From contig CAZJHD010000021.1 of assembly GCA_964545855.1 (NCBI GenBank), forward strand, positions 1-64,000: DNA of 64,000 nt. Direction: 5' to 3'. Position numbers and translations under genes: made by a program. Shown piece after piece: positions 49,972 to 58,255 of this stretch. The notes beneath the pieces were generated by a model that searched no databases, was not told where the DNA came from, and saw nothing but the letters and a program-made list of their open reading frames with translations. Every line of letters starts with the position of its first letter. Positions within the stretch are counted from its first letter, which is position 1. Source of the DNA: CAZJHD01 sp964545855. Its GTDB lineage: Bacteria > Planctomycetota > UBA1135 > JACQFD01.

Positions 49972-52388
49972 TCGCCGCGGCGGTGCTCGCGCTCCTCCTG
50001 CAGGAGATCGACCGCACCCTTCCGCCGCCGAGCGCGCCGGTCGCGGCCGATCCCTGGCAAGGGCCGGTCGCCCTCGGCTCGACGCCCGCGGCCCTTGGCT
50101 TCTCGCCGGAGCGTCTCGAGCGCGCGGCGGCGGCCGTCGAGGAGGCCGTCGCGAAGGGGGAGATCCCGGGCGCCGTGCTCCTCGTGGGACGCCACGGCGG
50201 CACGGCCCTGCGGCTCGCCTTCGGCCTACGTGCCGTCGAGCCGGCGCCGGAGCCGATGACGCCGGACACGATCTTCGATCTGGCGTCGCTCACGAAACCC
50301 GTCGTGACGGCGACCCTCGCGATGCAGCTCGTGGAGGAAGGCCGCCTCCGTCTCGAAGACCGCGTCGCCGACCGGCTGCCGGGCTTCGCGCCCGGGGGAG
50401 GCGATCGCGCGCGCGTCACCGTCGAGCAGCTTCTCCTGCACCGCGCCGGCTTCGTGCCCGACGATCCGCTCGATCTCTACCGCGGATCGCCGGACGCGAT
50501 CTTCGCCCGGAAGTTCGAGCGGCCGCTCGCGCACGCGCCCGGCGCGCGCTTCGTCTACTCGGACGTCGGCTTCGAGGTGCTCGCACGGCTGCTGGAGCAC
50601 GTCGCGGGGAAGCCCCTCGACGCGCTCGCACGGGAGCGCGTGCTGGAGCCCCTCGGCATGCGCGACTCGGGATTCCGCCGGACGGGCGCCGCGTCGCCGA
50701 TTCCGATCGCGCGCATCGCGCCGACGGAGCGCGCCGAGGGGACGATGCTGCGAGGCGTGGTCCACGATCCGCGGGCCCGCGCCCTCGGTGGCGTGGCGGG
50801 GCACGCGGGTCTCTTCGGAACGGCGGACGACCTCTCGCTCTACTGCGCCGCCATGCTCGCGGGCGGGGGACCGATTCTCGCGCCGCCGAGCGTCCACGAG
50901 ATGACATGCGCCCGCGACTTCGGCGACGGAGACCTGCGGGCGCTGGGCTGGGACGTGGCGACGGCCTACTCGGGCCCGCGGGGCGAGCGTTTTCCGCTCG
51001 GCTCCTTCGGGCACACGGGGTTCACGGGCACGTCGATGTGGCTCGACCCGGTGACGAAGACGTGGGTGGTCCTCCTCGCGTGCGCGCTGCATCCCGACGG
51101 CAAGGGAAAGGTCCTGGCCCTGCGCAAGCGCGTCGGGACGCTCGTCGCCGAGGCGATCGACGACGTGCCGGCCGGCGTGCTGGAGGCGGCCTCGGCTCCG
51201 GTGCGTGCGCTGCTCGATCGGGCGAAGGACGCGGCGCCGAGGCCCGACGTGCGCGCCGGCGTCGACGTGCTGGAGGCGGAGGGATTCCGCGCCGTCGCGG
51301 GCATGCGCGTCGCGCTCCTCACGAATCCGACGGGACGCGCGCGCGACGGCCGCTCCACGATCGACGTGCTCGGCTCGCCGGCGGCGAAGGCTGCGGGGGT
51401 CGTGCTCGTGCGCCTCTTCGCGCCGGAGCACGGCATCCGCGCGGCCCTCGACGAGCCCGTGCCGGATGCCGTCGACGAGCGCACGGGTCTCGCGATCCTG
51501 TCGCTCTACGGGGAGAAGAAGCGTCCCGCGCCGGAGGACCTCGCCGGCCTCGACGCCGTCGTCGTCGATCTCCAGGACGCCGGCTGCCGCGCCTACACGT
51601 ACCTCGCGACGATGGCCTACGTCCTCGAGGAGGCGGCGAAGGCGCGCGTCGCCGTCGTCGTCCTCGATCGGCCGAACCCGCTCGGCGGCGAGCGATTCGA
51701 GGGGCCCGTCGCCGACGAGGCGGCGCACGCCTTCACGAGCTACCACCGCATGCCGGTGCGCACCGGCATGACGATCGGCGAGTGCGCGCGCCTCTACTCC
51801 GCCGAGCGCGGCCTCGGCGTCGATCTGCGGGTGGTGCCGCTCCGGGGATGGCGCCGCTCGATGCTCTTCGACGAGACGGGCCTCCCCTGGATCCCGCCGT
51901 CGCCGAACCTCCGCACGACGGCGCAGGCGGCGCTCTATCCGGGGATCGTGCTCCTCGAGTTCACGAACGTCTCCGTCGGGCGCGGCACGGAGACGCCCTT
52001 CGAGGTCGTGGGCGCGCCCTGGATCGACGGCGCGGCGCTCGCCGCGCGGCTGCGCGCGCGCGCGATCCCCGGCGTCGCCTTCCTCGCGGAGCGATTCACT
52101 CCGAGCGCGTCGGCGCACGCGGGCGTCGAGTGCGGAGGCGTGCGGCTCTTCGTCTCCGACCGTCGCGCCCTCGAGCCCGTGCGCCTCGGCATCGAGATCG
52201 CCTGCGCGCTGCGCGATCTCCACCCCGAGACGTGGGATCGGTCGCGCTTCGGCCTGCTCCTCGCGCACGCCGCGACGCTGCGCCGCTTCGAGGAGGGGGC
52301 GACTCCCGAGGCGCTCGTCGCCGGATGGAGCGAGGAGCTCGCCGCCTGGGCGGAGCGCCGTCGCCGGTTCCTGCTCGCCGAGAAATGA
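49968..52388 (+). CDS. AmiE-like serine hydrolase fused to NamZ exo-muramidase (DUF1343/GH171)
   Basis: An 806-residue protein from a GTG that overlaps the nagZ stop. A short hydrophobic start (VIAAAVLALLLQ) could be an export signal. Residues about 45-385 are a class C beta-lactamase/DD-peptidase-fold hydrolase with SLTK (SxxK, about residue 106), YSD as the second motif and HTGFTGT as the third. Bacillus AmiE, which removes peptide from MurNAc, belongs to this fold. Residues about 420-806 are NamZ/DUF1343: LLTNPTG, FAPEHGIR, VVDLQDAGCRAYTYLATM, VLDRPNPLGG and LEFTNVSVGRGTETPFEV. This domain cleaves MurNAc from non-reducing ends. With NagZ, all three muropeptide-trimming activities are present in two adjacent genes. 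Confidence 0.87.
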   Translation: MIAAAVLALLLQEIDRTLPPPSAPVAADPWQGPVALGSTPAALGFSPERLERAAAAVEEAVAKGEIPGAVLLVGRHGGTALRLAFGLRAVEPAPEPMTPDTIFDLASLTKPVVTATLAMQLVEEGRLRLEDRVADRLPGFAPGGGDRARVTVEQLLLHRAGFVPDDPLDLYRGSPDAIFARKFERPLAHAPGARFVYSDVGFEVLARLLEHVAGKPLDALARERVLEPLGMRDSGFRRTGAASPIPIARIAPTERAEGTMLRGVVHDPRARALGGVAGHAGLFGTADDLSLYCAAMLAGGGPILAPPSVHEMTCARDFGDGDLRALGWDVATAYSGPRGERFPLGSFGHTGFTGTSMWLDPVTKTWVVLLACALHPDGKGKVLALRKRVGTLVAEAIDDVPAGVLEAASAPVRALLDRAKDAAPRPDVRAGVDVLEAEGFRAVAGMRVALLTNPTGRARDGRSTIDVLGSPAAKAAGVVLVRLFAPEHGIRAALDEPVPDAVDERTGLAILSLYGEKKRPAPEDLAGLDAVVVDLQDAGCRAYTYLATMAYVLEEAAKARVAVVVLDRPNPLGGERFEGPVADEAAHAFTSYHRMPVRTGMTIGECARLYSAERGLGVDLRVVPLRGWRRSMLFDETGLPWIPPSPNLRTTAQAALYPGIVLLEFTNVSVGRGTETPFEVVGAPWIDGAALAARLRARAIPGVAFLAERFTPSASAHAGVECGGVRLFVSDRRALEPVRLGIEIACALRDLHPETWDRSRFGLLLAHAATLRRFEEGATPEALVAGWSEELAAWAERRRRFLLAEK

Positions 52389-53005
52389 GCGGCGGCTCCG
52401 CGTCGGGCGATTCGACGGGCCCGCTCCTCGCGCGGGCGCGAACCGGCGACCGCGAGGCGGCGGAGACTCTCCTCGCGCGCGACGCGGGCCGGCTCCGACT
52501 CTACGTGCGCGCGCGCATCGGCGGCGCGCTCGCGCGGCGCGTCGACGTGGACGACGTGGTGCAGGAGACCCTCTTCCGGGCCTTCTCGGCGCTTCCGCGC
52601 TTCGAGGGAGAGGACGGCGGGCGCTTCTTCGGCTTCCTCGCGACGCTCGCCCGCCACGTCCTCGCCGACGTCGCGCGCGCGGCGCGTCGACAGAAGCGGA
52701 GCGCGCGCGTCGAGCCGATCGCGCCGGCGGACTGGAGCCGGTCGTCTCTCGCGCTCCGCGAGCCGCGGGCGGAGACACCGGGCCCGGCGACGCGCGTCGT
52801 CCTCTCGGAGGACCAGCGGCGGATCGAGAGCGCCCTTGCGTCGCTCCCCGCGCACCAGCGGCGCGTCATCGTTCTGCGCCAGCTCGAGCAGCGCTCCGCC
52901 CGCGACGTGGCCGCGCTCACGGGCTCGACGGAGGGCGCCGTGCACGCCCTCTATCGCCGCGCGCTCCAGGCCTGGGCCGACGCCGCCGGCCTCGGGGCGC
53001 GGTGA
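52385..53005 (+). CDS. ECF-type RNA polymerase sigma factor
   Basis: A 206-residue sigma factor. Region 2 includes RLRLYVRARIG and DVDDVVQETLFRAFSAL; region 4 includes LPAHQRRVIVLRQLEQRSARDVAALTGSTEGAVHALYRRALQAW (helix-turn-helix). There is no anti-sigma gene next to it. A Ser/Thr kinase gene follows 52 bp downstream, the common planctomycete pairing in which phosphorylation may control the sigma factor. Its ATG overlaps the stop of the AmiE-like/NamZ gene (ATGA), so it should be expressed with the muropeptide genes. Confidence 0.92.
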   Translation: MSGGSASGDSTGPLLARARTGDREAAETLLARDAGRLRLYVRARIGGALARRVDVDDVVQETLFRAFSALPRFEGEDGGRFFGFLATLARHVLADVARAARRQKRSARVEPIAPADWSRSSLALREPRAETPGPATRVVLSEDQRRIESALASLPAHQRRVIVLRQLEQRSARDVAALTGSTEGAVHALYRRALQAWADAAGLGAR

Positions 53006-53057
53006 GGATCCGGGAATCCCGCGTCGAATCGCGCCGCGGGCGGCGCTCCTCCGTTCC

Positions 53058-54647
53058 ATGAGCACCGCCGAAGACCTCTCGCGCGAGGATCGCATCGACC
53101 GCATCGTCGGGAAGTACGCCGACGACGTCGCCCAGGGCAGGGACCCGGGACGCGCGTCGCTCCTCTCCGAGAACGCGGACCTCCGCGAGGAGCTGGAGCG
53201 CTGCTTCCGCATGATCGAGGCCGGCACCGCCGAGTCGCCGGCCGCGCCGTCCGCGCTCGCGAGCGGCGCGACGCTCGGCGAGTACCGCATCCTCCGGGAG
53301 ATCGGCCGCGGCGGGATGTCCGTCGTCTATCTCGCGGAGCAGCCGAGCCTGCGCCGCAGCGTCGCGCTGAAGGTGCTCCGTGGCCACCTCACGCTCGAGC
53401 CGCGCCACGTCACGCGATTCCAGCGCGAGGCGCGCGCCGCGGCCCGCCTGCGCCACCCGTCGATCGTCGCGATCCACGCCGTGGGCGAGGTGGAGGGCCA
53501 CCACTTCATCGCCATGGATTGGCTGCCGGGGCCGACGCTCGCGCAGGTGATCGCGGAGCTGGCGAAGGCGGGCTCGCGGCCGACGGCCGCCGACCTCGCG
53601 CGGGCCACGGGCGATCGGAGCCTCGCCGACTGCGGCAGCTACGCCGAGGCGGTGGCGCGACTCCTGTTGCCGGTGCTGGAGGCGGTGCAGGCGGCGCACG
53701 ACGCGGGGCTCGTCCACCGCGACTTGAAGCCGTCGAACATCCTGCTCGACGCGCAGGGGCATCCGTCGGTCGCCGACTTCGGCCTCGCGAAGGGGGAGGG
53801 CGACCTCGGGCTGTCGCTCAGCGGCGAGCCGATCGGCACGCCCTACTACATGTCGCCGGAGCAGGCGCGCGCCGCGTCGCGCGGGGTCGACGGCCGCACG
53901 GACGTCTATTCGCTCGGGGTCACGATCTGGGAGCTGCTGGCGCTCCGGCGTCCCTTCGAGGGCGCGACCTACCACGAGCTGCTGACGCACATCCTCACGT
54001 CGCCGCCCCCGAGCCTGCGGTCCGTGGCGAAGGAGGTGGGCCGTCCCCTCGAGGCGGTCGTCCAGAAGGCGATCGCGAAGGAGGTCGAGGACCGCTACGC
54101 GTCGCCGAGCGACCTCGCCGCCGACCTCGCGGCCGCCGTCTCCGGCGGACCCGTGCGGGCGCGCATCCGCTGGTTCGCGAATGCGGGCGCCGCGCGCCGC
54201 ATGGCGGCGGGCGGGAGAGGGATCGTCGGGTGGGAGTACAAGTCGCGCGCGCGGATCCTCGGGCTCCCCCTGGTGCACGTCGCGAGTGGCATCGACCCCG
54301 GCACCGGCCGCGTCTTCGTCGCGCGCGGGATCTTCGCCATGGGGAACGTGGCGATCGGCGTGTTCACCTTCGGCGGCCTCTCGATCGGACTCTTCTCCTT
54401 CGGCGGCATTGCGCTCTCGGTGCTGGCGTCCTTCGGCGGTCTCGCGGGAGGGAGCGTCGCCGTGGGAGGAGTCGCGGGAGGGGCCGTCGCCGTGGGCGGC
54501 GCCGCCGCCGGCCACTACGTGCTCGCCGGACAGGGCGCCGGGACCCACGTCGTGAGCGCGCACCGCCGCGACGAGCAGGCGCTCGACTTCTTCGAGGCCT
54601 GGGCGCCGTCGCTGGTCGGCGCGATGCGGACAGCCGAGAACCGCTGA
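53058..54647 (+). CDS. Ser/Thr protein kinase with glycine-rich hydrophobic tail
   Basis: A 529-residue kinase. After an N-terminal helical part (DRIVGKYADDVAQGRDP) the kinase domain (about residues 75-365) has GRGGMSVVY, the lysine in ALKVLRG, HRDLKPSN and DFGLAKG, all intact. Residues about 390-500 are small-residue, glycine-rich repeats (FAMGNVAIGVFTFGG, LAGGSVAVGGVAGG) preceded by LGLPLVHVASGIDPGTG, a recurring bacterial module of unknown function with a hexapeptide-like periodicity. The tail may insert in a membrane or form a small beta-helix. Gene is 52 bp downstream of the ECF sigma gene and likely in the same operon. Confidence 0.9.
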   Translation: MSTAEDLSREDRIDRIVGKYADDVAQGRDPGRASLLSENADLREELERCFRMIEAGTAESPAAPSALASGATLGEYRILREIGRGGMSVVYLAEQPSLRRSVALKVLRGHLTLEPRHVTRFQREARAAARLRHPSIVAIHAVGEVEGHHFIAMDWLPGPTLAQVIAELAKAGSRPTAADLARATGDRSLADCGSYAEAVARLLLPVLEAVQAAHDAGLVHRDLKPSNILLDAQGHPSVADFGLAKGEGDLGLSLSGEPIGTPYYMSPEQARAASRGVDGRTDVYSLGVTIWELLALRRPFEGATYHELLTHILTSPPPSLRSVAKEVGRPLEAVVQKAIAKEVEDRYASPSDLAADLAAAVSGGPVRARIRWFANAGAARRMAAGGRGIVGWEYKSRARILGLPLVHVASGIDPGTGRVFVARGIFAMGNVAIGVFTFGGLSIGLFSFGGIALSVLASFGGLAGGSVAVGGVAGGAVAVGGAAAGHYVLAGQGAGTHVVSAHRRDEQALDFFEAWAPSLVGAMRTAENR

Positions 54648-54919
54648 CTCGGAAGCGCTCTCGGCGCCGAGCACGGGTGGGGAGGTCGGACGCCGCAGCC
54701 GAGCGTCGGCTCGCGCCGGTGATGCCGTGCCGGCAGCCTCTCACCCGACATTCTCTCGTTCGTGTCGTCGGTCCTACTGGCGGTCGCTCCGGGAACTGCC
54801 GCGAGATCTGGAGGCGGCGTCCGATCCGTCGTCGCGGTCGAGGCCAAGGCGCTGGCAGGGCGCTGAAAAAAGGCATTCGAGCTGCGCGCGCCACACTCCG
54901 TTCCTCCAAGGGAGCAACC

Positions 54920-55513
54920 TCACGCGGAGTCGCTCCCACCGTCGCCACCGAGCCCCTTCGGCAGCGTCCCGCGCAGCCGGCGCAGGGCGTTCCGCGTGCG
55001 TCCCTTCACGGTGCCGAGCGGCGTCGCCGTGCGCTCGGCGATCTCCGTCTGCGAGAGCCCTTCGAAGTAGGCGAGCTCGATCACGCGCCGCTCCTCGGCG
55101 GGGAGCTCCGTGAGCGCGCGGCGGACGAGACCGCGCGCCTCTTCCGTGCCGGCGAACTCGCCCGGGAGATCGAGCGCGACGGCAAGCGGTCCGGGATCGG
55201 CGGCGAGGGCCGCCGCCGGCCGCGCGCGCCGGTGGCGGAGCCGGTCGATCGCCTGGGAGCGCGCGAGCGTGAGCAGGTAGCCCGCGAGCGTTCCGCGCGT
55301 CGCGTCGAAGGTGGCGGCCCGCTTCCACAGGCCGAGATGCACGTCCTGGACGACCTCCTCGGCCACGTGCGGATCGCCGACGATGCGCAGCGCGAGGCCG
55401 TGGACGAGGGCCGCGTAGCGATCCCAGACGGCGGCGAGCGCCGACGTGTCTCCGCTCGCGATGGCGCGGACGAGGGTCGCGTCGTTCTCGGGACTGCGGG
55501 CGGACGGGCTCAA
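54920..55513 (-). CDS. ECF-type RNA polymerase sigma factor (SigK/RpoE-like)
   Basis: A 197-residue sigma factor. Region 2 contains LRIVGDPHVAEEVVQDVHLG and the promoter-melting helix near SQAIDRLR; region 4 contains LPAEERRVIELAYFEGLSQTEIAERT with a good helix-turn-helix. The start is TTG (LSPSARSPEND), because no ATG or GTG gives a full region 2. No anti-sigma gene is present. It is the last gene of the minus-strand block with two zinc-ribbon kinases and a small membrane protein, 69 bp after the latter. It converges on the kinase gene of the previous operon across a 272-bp gap without visible features. Confidence 0.9.
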   Translation of the reverse strand: MSPSARSPENDATLVRAIASGDTSALAAVWDRYAALVHGLALRIVGDPHVAEEVVQDVHLGLWKRAATFDATRGTLAGYLLTLARSQAIDRLRHRRARPAAALAADPGPLAVALDLPGEFAGTEEARGLVRRALTELPAEERRVIELAYFEGLSQTEIAERTATPLGTVKGRTRNALRRLRGTLPKGLGGDGGSDSA

Positions 55514-55582
55514 GCGTGGCTCGGGAGCGCACCGGGGCGATGCGAACGCCCCGTGGCTGGCCGAGAGACTACTCCGCGCGAC

Positions 55583-56242
55583 CTACCGGCCCGTCGACTC
55601 GCCGGCCTCCGCGGGGCCTGCCTTGGGCTTCCACTCCCGGGCGGCTCCTTCGATCACCATCGCATCCTTCGCGTGGCCGTGGCCCGTGGCCGTCTGCGCG
55701 AGCGCCGCGCGCAGGGTCTCCACCCAGCCCGCCACGTCGTCGGTCCGGTCCTCGGAGCAGGAGATCTCGATCGTGAACCGGTCGGCTCCGATGACGAGCG
55801 TCTCTCCGTGGACGCGATGGCCCTGGCGTTCCAGAGACTCGATCGCGAGCCGCAGCAGTGCCGATCGCTCGGGCTCGAGGATCTTCGCCGAGGTGGTCCA
55901 GTGGAACACGATGGGAACGCGCACGAGAGGACCCGTGGCGATCTCCGGCGCGGGGACGACGCTTCGCGAGGGCGCCGGCGCGCGGTTCGTGGACGCCCGA
56001 GGCGCCGAAGGCGCGGGCGTCATCGGCTCGATCGCGACGGGTGCCATCATGAAGAAGGAGAGGAACAGGGCCATCGCCGTGCTGACGACGAGCGCGAAGA
56101 TCGCGCGGCCGTACCCGAAGAGCGCTCCTCGGCTCGACGCGATGCGCAGGATCGCGACGATCGCGAGAACGAAGGAGAGCGCGAAGCACAGGGCGGTGCC
56201 GAGGAGGAAGAGCCGGCCCAGGCCGAGGACGGAGAAGCTCAC
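55583..56242 (-). CDS. Small membrane protein, DUF4190-like N-terminus
   Basis: A 219-residue protein from a GTG. Two helices (about residues 8-32 and 43-66) with FGYGRAIFALVVSTAMALF resemble the DUF4190 pattern and the C-terminal membrane part of the second zinc-ribbon kinase. A proline-rich spacer leads to an alpha/beta domain (about residues 108-200: VRVPIVFHWTTSAKILEPE, LVIGADRFTIEISCS) that I cannot assign. It starts 20 bp after the stop of the first zinc-ribbon kinase, so it may be an accessory protein of that system. Confidence 0.7.
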   Translation of the reverse strand: MSFSVLGLGRLFLLGTALCFALSFVLAIVAILRIASSRGALFGYGRAIFALVVSTAMALFLSFFMMAPVAIEPMTPAPSAPRASTNRAPAPSRSVVPAPEIATGPLVRVPIVFHWTTSAKILEPERSALLRLAIESLERQGHRVHGETLVIGADRFTIEISCSEDRTDDVAGWVETLRAALAQTATGHGHAKDAMVIEGAAREWKPKAGPAEAGESTGR

Positions 56243-56262
56243 GGTTCGTCAGGGGGTGAGGG

Positions 56263-58242
56263 TCAGGGGCCGCTCAGGCCGAGGGCGAGGACGAGCGCGA
56301 CGACGGTGAGGCCGAGGCCCAGCAGGGCGAGGAGCAAGGACGCCGTCGCGAGCCTCGAGGCTCGGGGACGGGGCGGGACGTGGATCTCGGGCGGGTAGGG
56401 GAGCGTCGAGGCCGGCACCGGCGCGTCTCCGCGCGAATCCGTGGAGGGTCGGCTGTCGAAGGAGGTGGAGGGCCTCTCCGCGAAGGGCCGCGCGTCGAAG
56501 GAGGTGGAGGGCGTCTGCGCCCAGGCTGTCGCCGCGGGCGCCGGGGTCGGGCGTTCCCCGTGCGCGGACGACCTCGCCGAGGCGGGCGCACCGCGCGGGA
56601 TCGCGCTCTCGCCGACGAAGGAATCGGGATCGGGCGTCCCCCTGGCCGTCGCTCGCTCCGGTCCCGGATGGAAGAGCGGCCCGCGATCGGTGCGGTAGAG
56701 GAGGCGCAGGCCGAAGACGGTGACCGCGCCGAGCACGAGCGCCGGCGTGAACTCCCTCTCGGCCATGCACACGAGGAAGAGGACGAAGAGCCCGGCCCAG
56801 ACCGGGATCTCGTGCTTCGGCTTCAGGATCCCCGACAGCATGTGCACGGAGAACCAGAGGGCGCCGATCATGGCCCAGGAGATCCATGCGACGCCGTCGG
56901 CGAAGCCGACGATGCCGAGGACGCAGGCGAAGACCCAGAGCAGGACCTGGAATCGGCGGCTCGGCTCGCGGTGCAGGTAGTCGCCGAAGCCGAGGAGCAG
57001 CGCGAGTGCCGGAACGAGGGTGAGCAGGTGGCCCTCGGAGAAGCCGACGATGCCGACCACCATCAGCCCGACCCAGATGAGCGGAATGGGGAGCGACCGC
57101 CGGAAGAGCGGGGGAGCCTCGGACGCGCCGAGGGCCGAGGCGCGCTCGGAGGGGGCAGGAGTCGACCCGGATCCCGCGGCGCTGGGGATCGGCTCGGCGA
57201 AGGACTCGCGCGCCGCACGTCGGGGCGGCGGGGAGTAGGCGACCGGGGGCGTGGGGATCGAGCTCGCCCTGGGATTCGCGGGGCCCGGTCCGCTCCCCTG
57301 GGAGCGCATCTGCACCACGACCGGAGGCTCGCTCGTCGAGATGCGCTCGATCTCCGTCTTGATCTCCGTCGCGCTCTGGTAGCGGCGCTCCGGCTTCTTG
57401 TCGAGGACGCGCAGGACGACCTCGTCGAGACGCACGTCGACCTGGACGTTGCGCTTCGAGGGCGGATCGAATCGTCCGATGGGGAGCTCCCCCGTCAGCA
57501 TCTCGTAGATCACGACGCCGAGGGAGTAGAGGTCGGAGCGATGGTCGACCGCCTTCGAGCCTTCGCGCTGCTCCGGCGCCATGTACTCGAAGGTGCCGAG
57601 CACCTGCGTCGTGCGCGTGACGTGGGTCGTCTGCTCTCCCTCGACGAGACGCGAGAGGCCGAAGTCGAGGAGCCGCACGCGGCCGTCCCGGTCGAGCAGG
57701 ATGTTCTCCGGCTTGATGTCGCGATGGACGATGCCCCGGAGATGCGCGTACTCGAGCGCGCTGCAGATCTGGGGCACGATCCGGAGCGCCTCGAGCGTGT
57801 TCACGCCTCCGTTCGCGAAGACCTTCCGGAGCGAGACGCCGTCCACGTACTCCATCACGAAGTACGCGCCCACGTCGGACACGCCCCCGTCGAGGATGTG
57901 GACGATGTTCGGGTGGTTCAGCTTCGCGAGGATCGCGATCTCGCGGCGGAAGCGCTCCTCGATCTGGTCCTCGGAGCGGAGCCCCTCGGGAAGGAGCTTC
58001 ACGGCGACCTCGCGCAGGAGGGACACCTGCTCGGCTCGGTACACCACGCCCATGCCACCGGCGCCGATGCGCTCCAGGAGACGGCATCCGCCGAGCACGC
58101 GCCCGACGAGCGGATCGACGGGCGGGGCCTGGGTGGCGGTCTTCGCCTCGCTCGCGACGAAGGTCGAGCGGCACTGAACGCACGTCGCGCTCGCGCCCGT
58201 CGATTCGACGGCCGATCCGCACTTGGGGCACTGGAGCTTCAT
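56263..58242 (-). CDS. Membrane Ser/Thr kinase with N-terminal zinc ribbon (copy 1)
   Basis: A 659-residue kinase. The N-terminal zinc ribbon has CPKC and CVQC (residues 5-8 and 21-24). The kinase domain (about 55-315) has GAGGMGVVY, AVKLLPEG, HRDIKPEN and DFGLSRL, all intact. A Pro/Ser linker is followed by six or so membrane helices (about 375-510), a second low-complexity linker with a repeated PSTSFDxRP unit, and a last helix at the C-terminus. The start gives MKLQCPKCGS. The upstream gene is a paralogue that stops 13 bp earlier. Confidence 0.92.
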   Translation of the reverse strand: MKLQCPKCGSAVESTGASATCVQCRSTFVASEAKTATQAPPVDPLVGRVLGGCRLLERIGAGGMGVVYRAEQVSLLREVAVKLLPEGLRSEDQIEERFRREIAILAKLNHPNIVHILDGGVSDVGAYFVMEYVDGVSLRKVFANGGVNTLEALRIVPQICSALEYAHLRGIVHRDIKPENILLDRDGRVRLLDFGLSRLVEGEQTTHVTRTTQVLGTFEYMAPEQREGSKAVDHRSDLYSLGVVIYEMLTGELPIGRFDPPSKRNVQVDVRLDEVVLRVLDKKPERRYQSATEIKTEIERISTSEPPVVVQMRSQGSGPGPANPRASSIPTPPVAYSPPPRRAARESFAEPIPSAAGSGSTPAPSERASALGASEAPPLFRRSLPIPLIWVGLMVVGIVGFSEGHLLTLVPALALLLGFGDYLHREPSRRFQVLLWVFACVLGIVGFADGVAWISWAMIGALWFSVHMLSGILKPKHEIPVWAGLFVLFLVCMAEREFTPALVLGAVTVFGLRLLYRTDRGPLFHPGPERATARGTPDPDSFVGESAIPRGAPASARSSAHGERPTPAPAATAWAQTPSTSFDARPFAERPSTSFDSRPSTDSRGDAPVPASTLPYPPEIHVPPRPRASRLATASLLLALLGLGLTVVALVLALGLSGP

Positions 58243-58255
58243 CGGTGCCGCCTCG

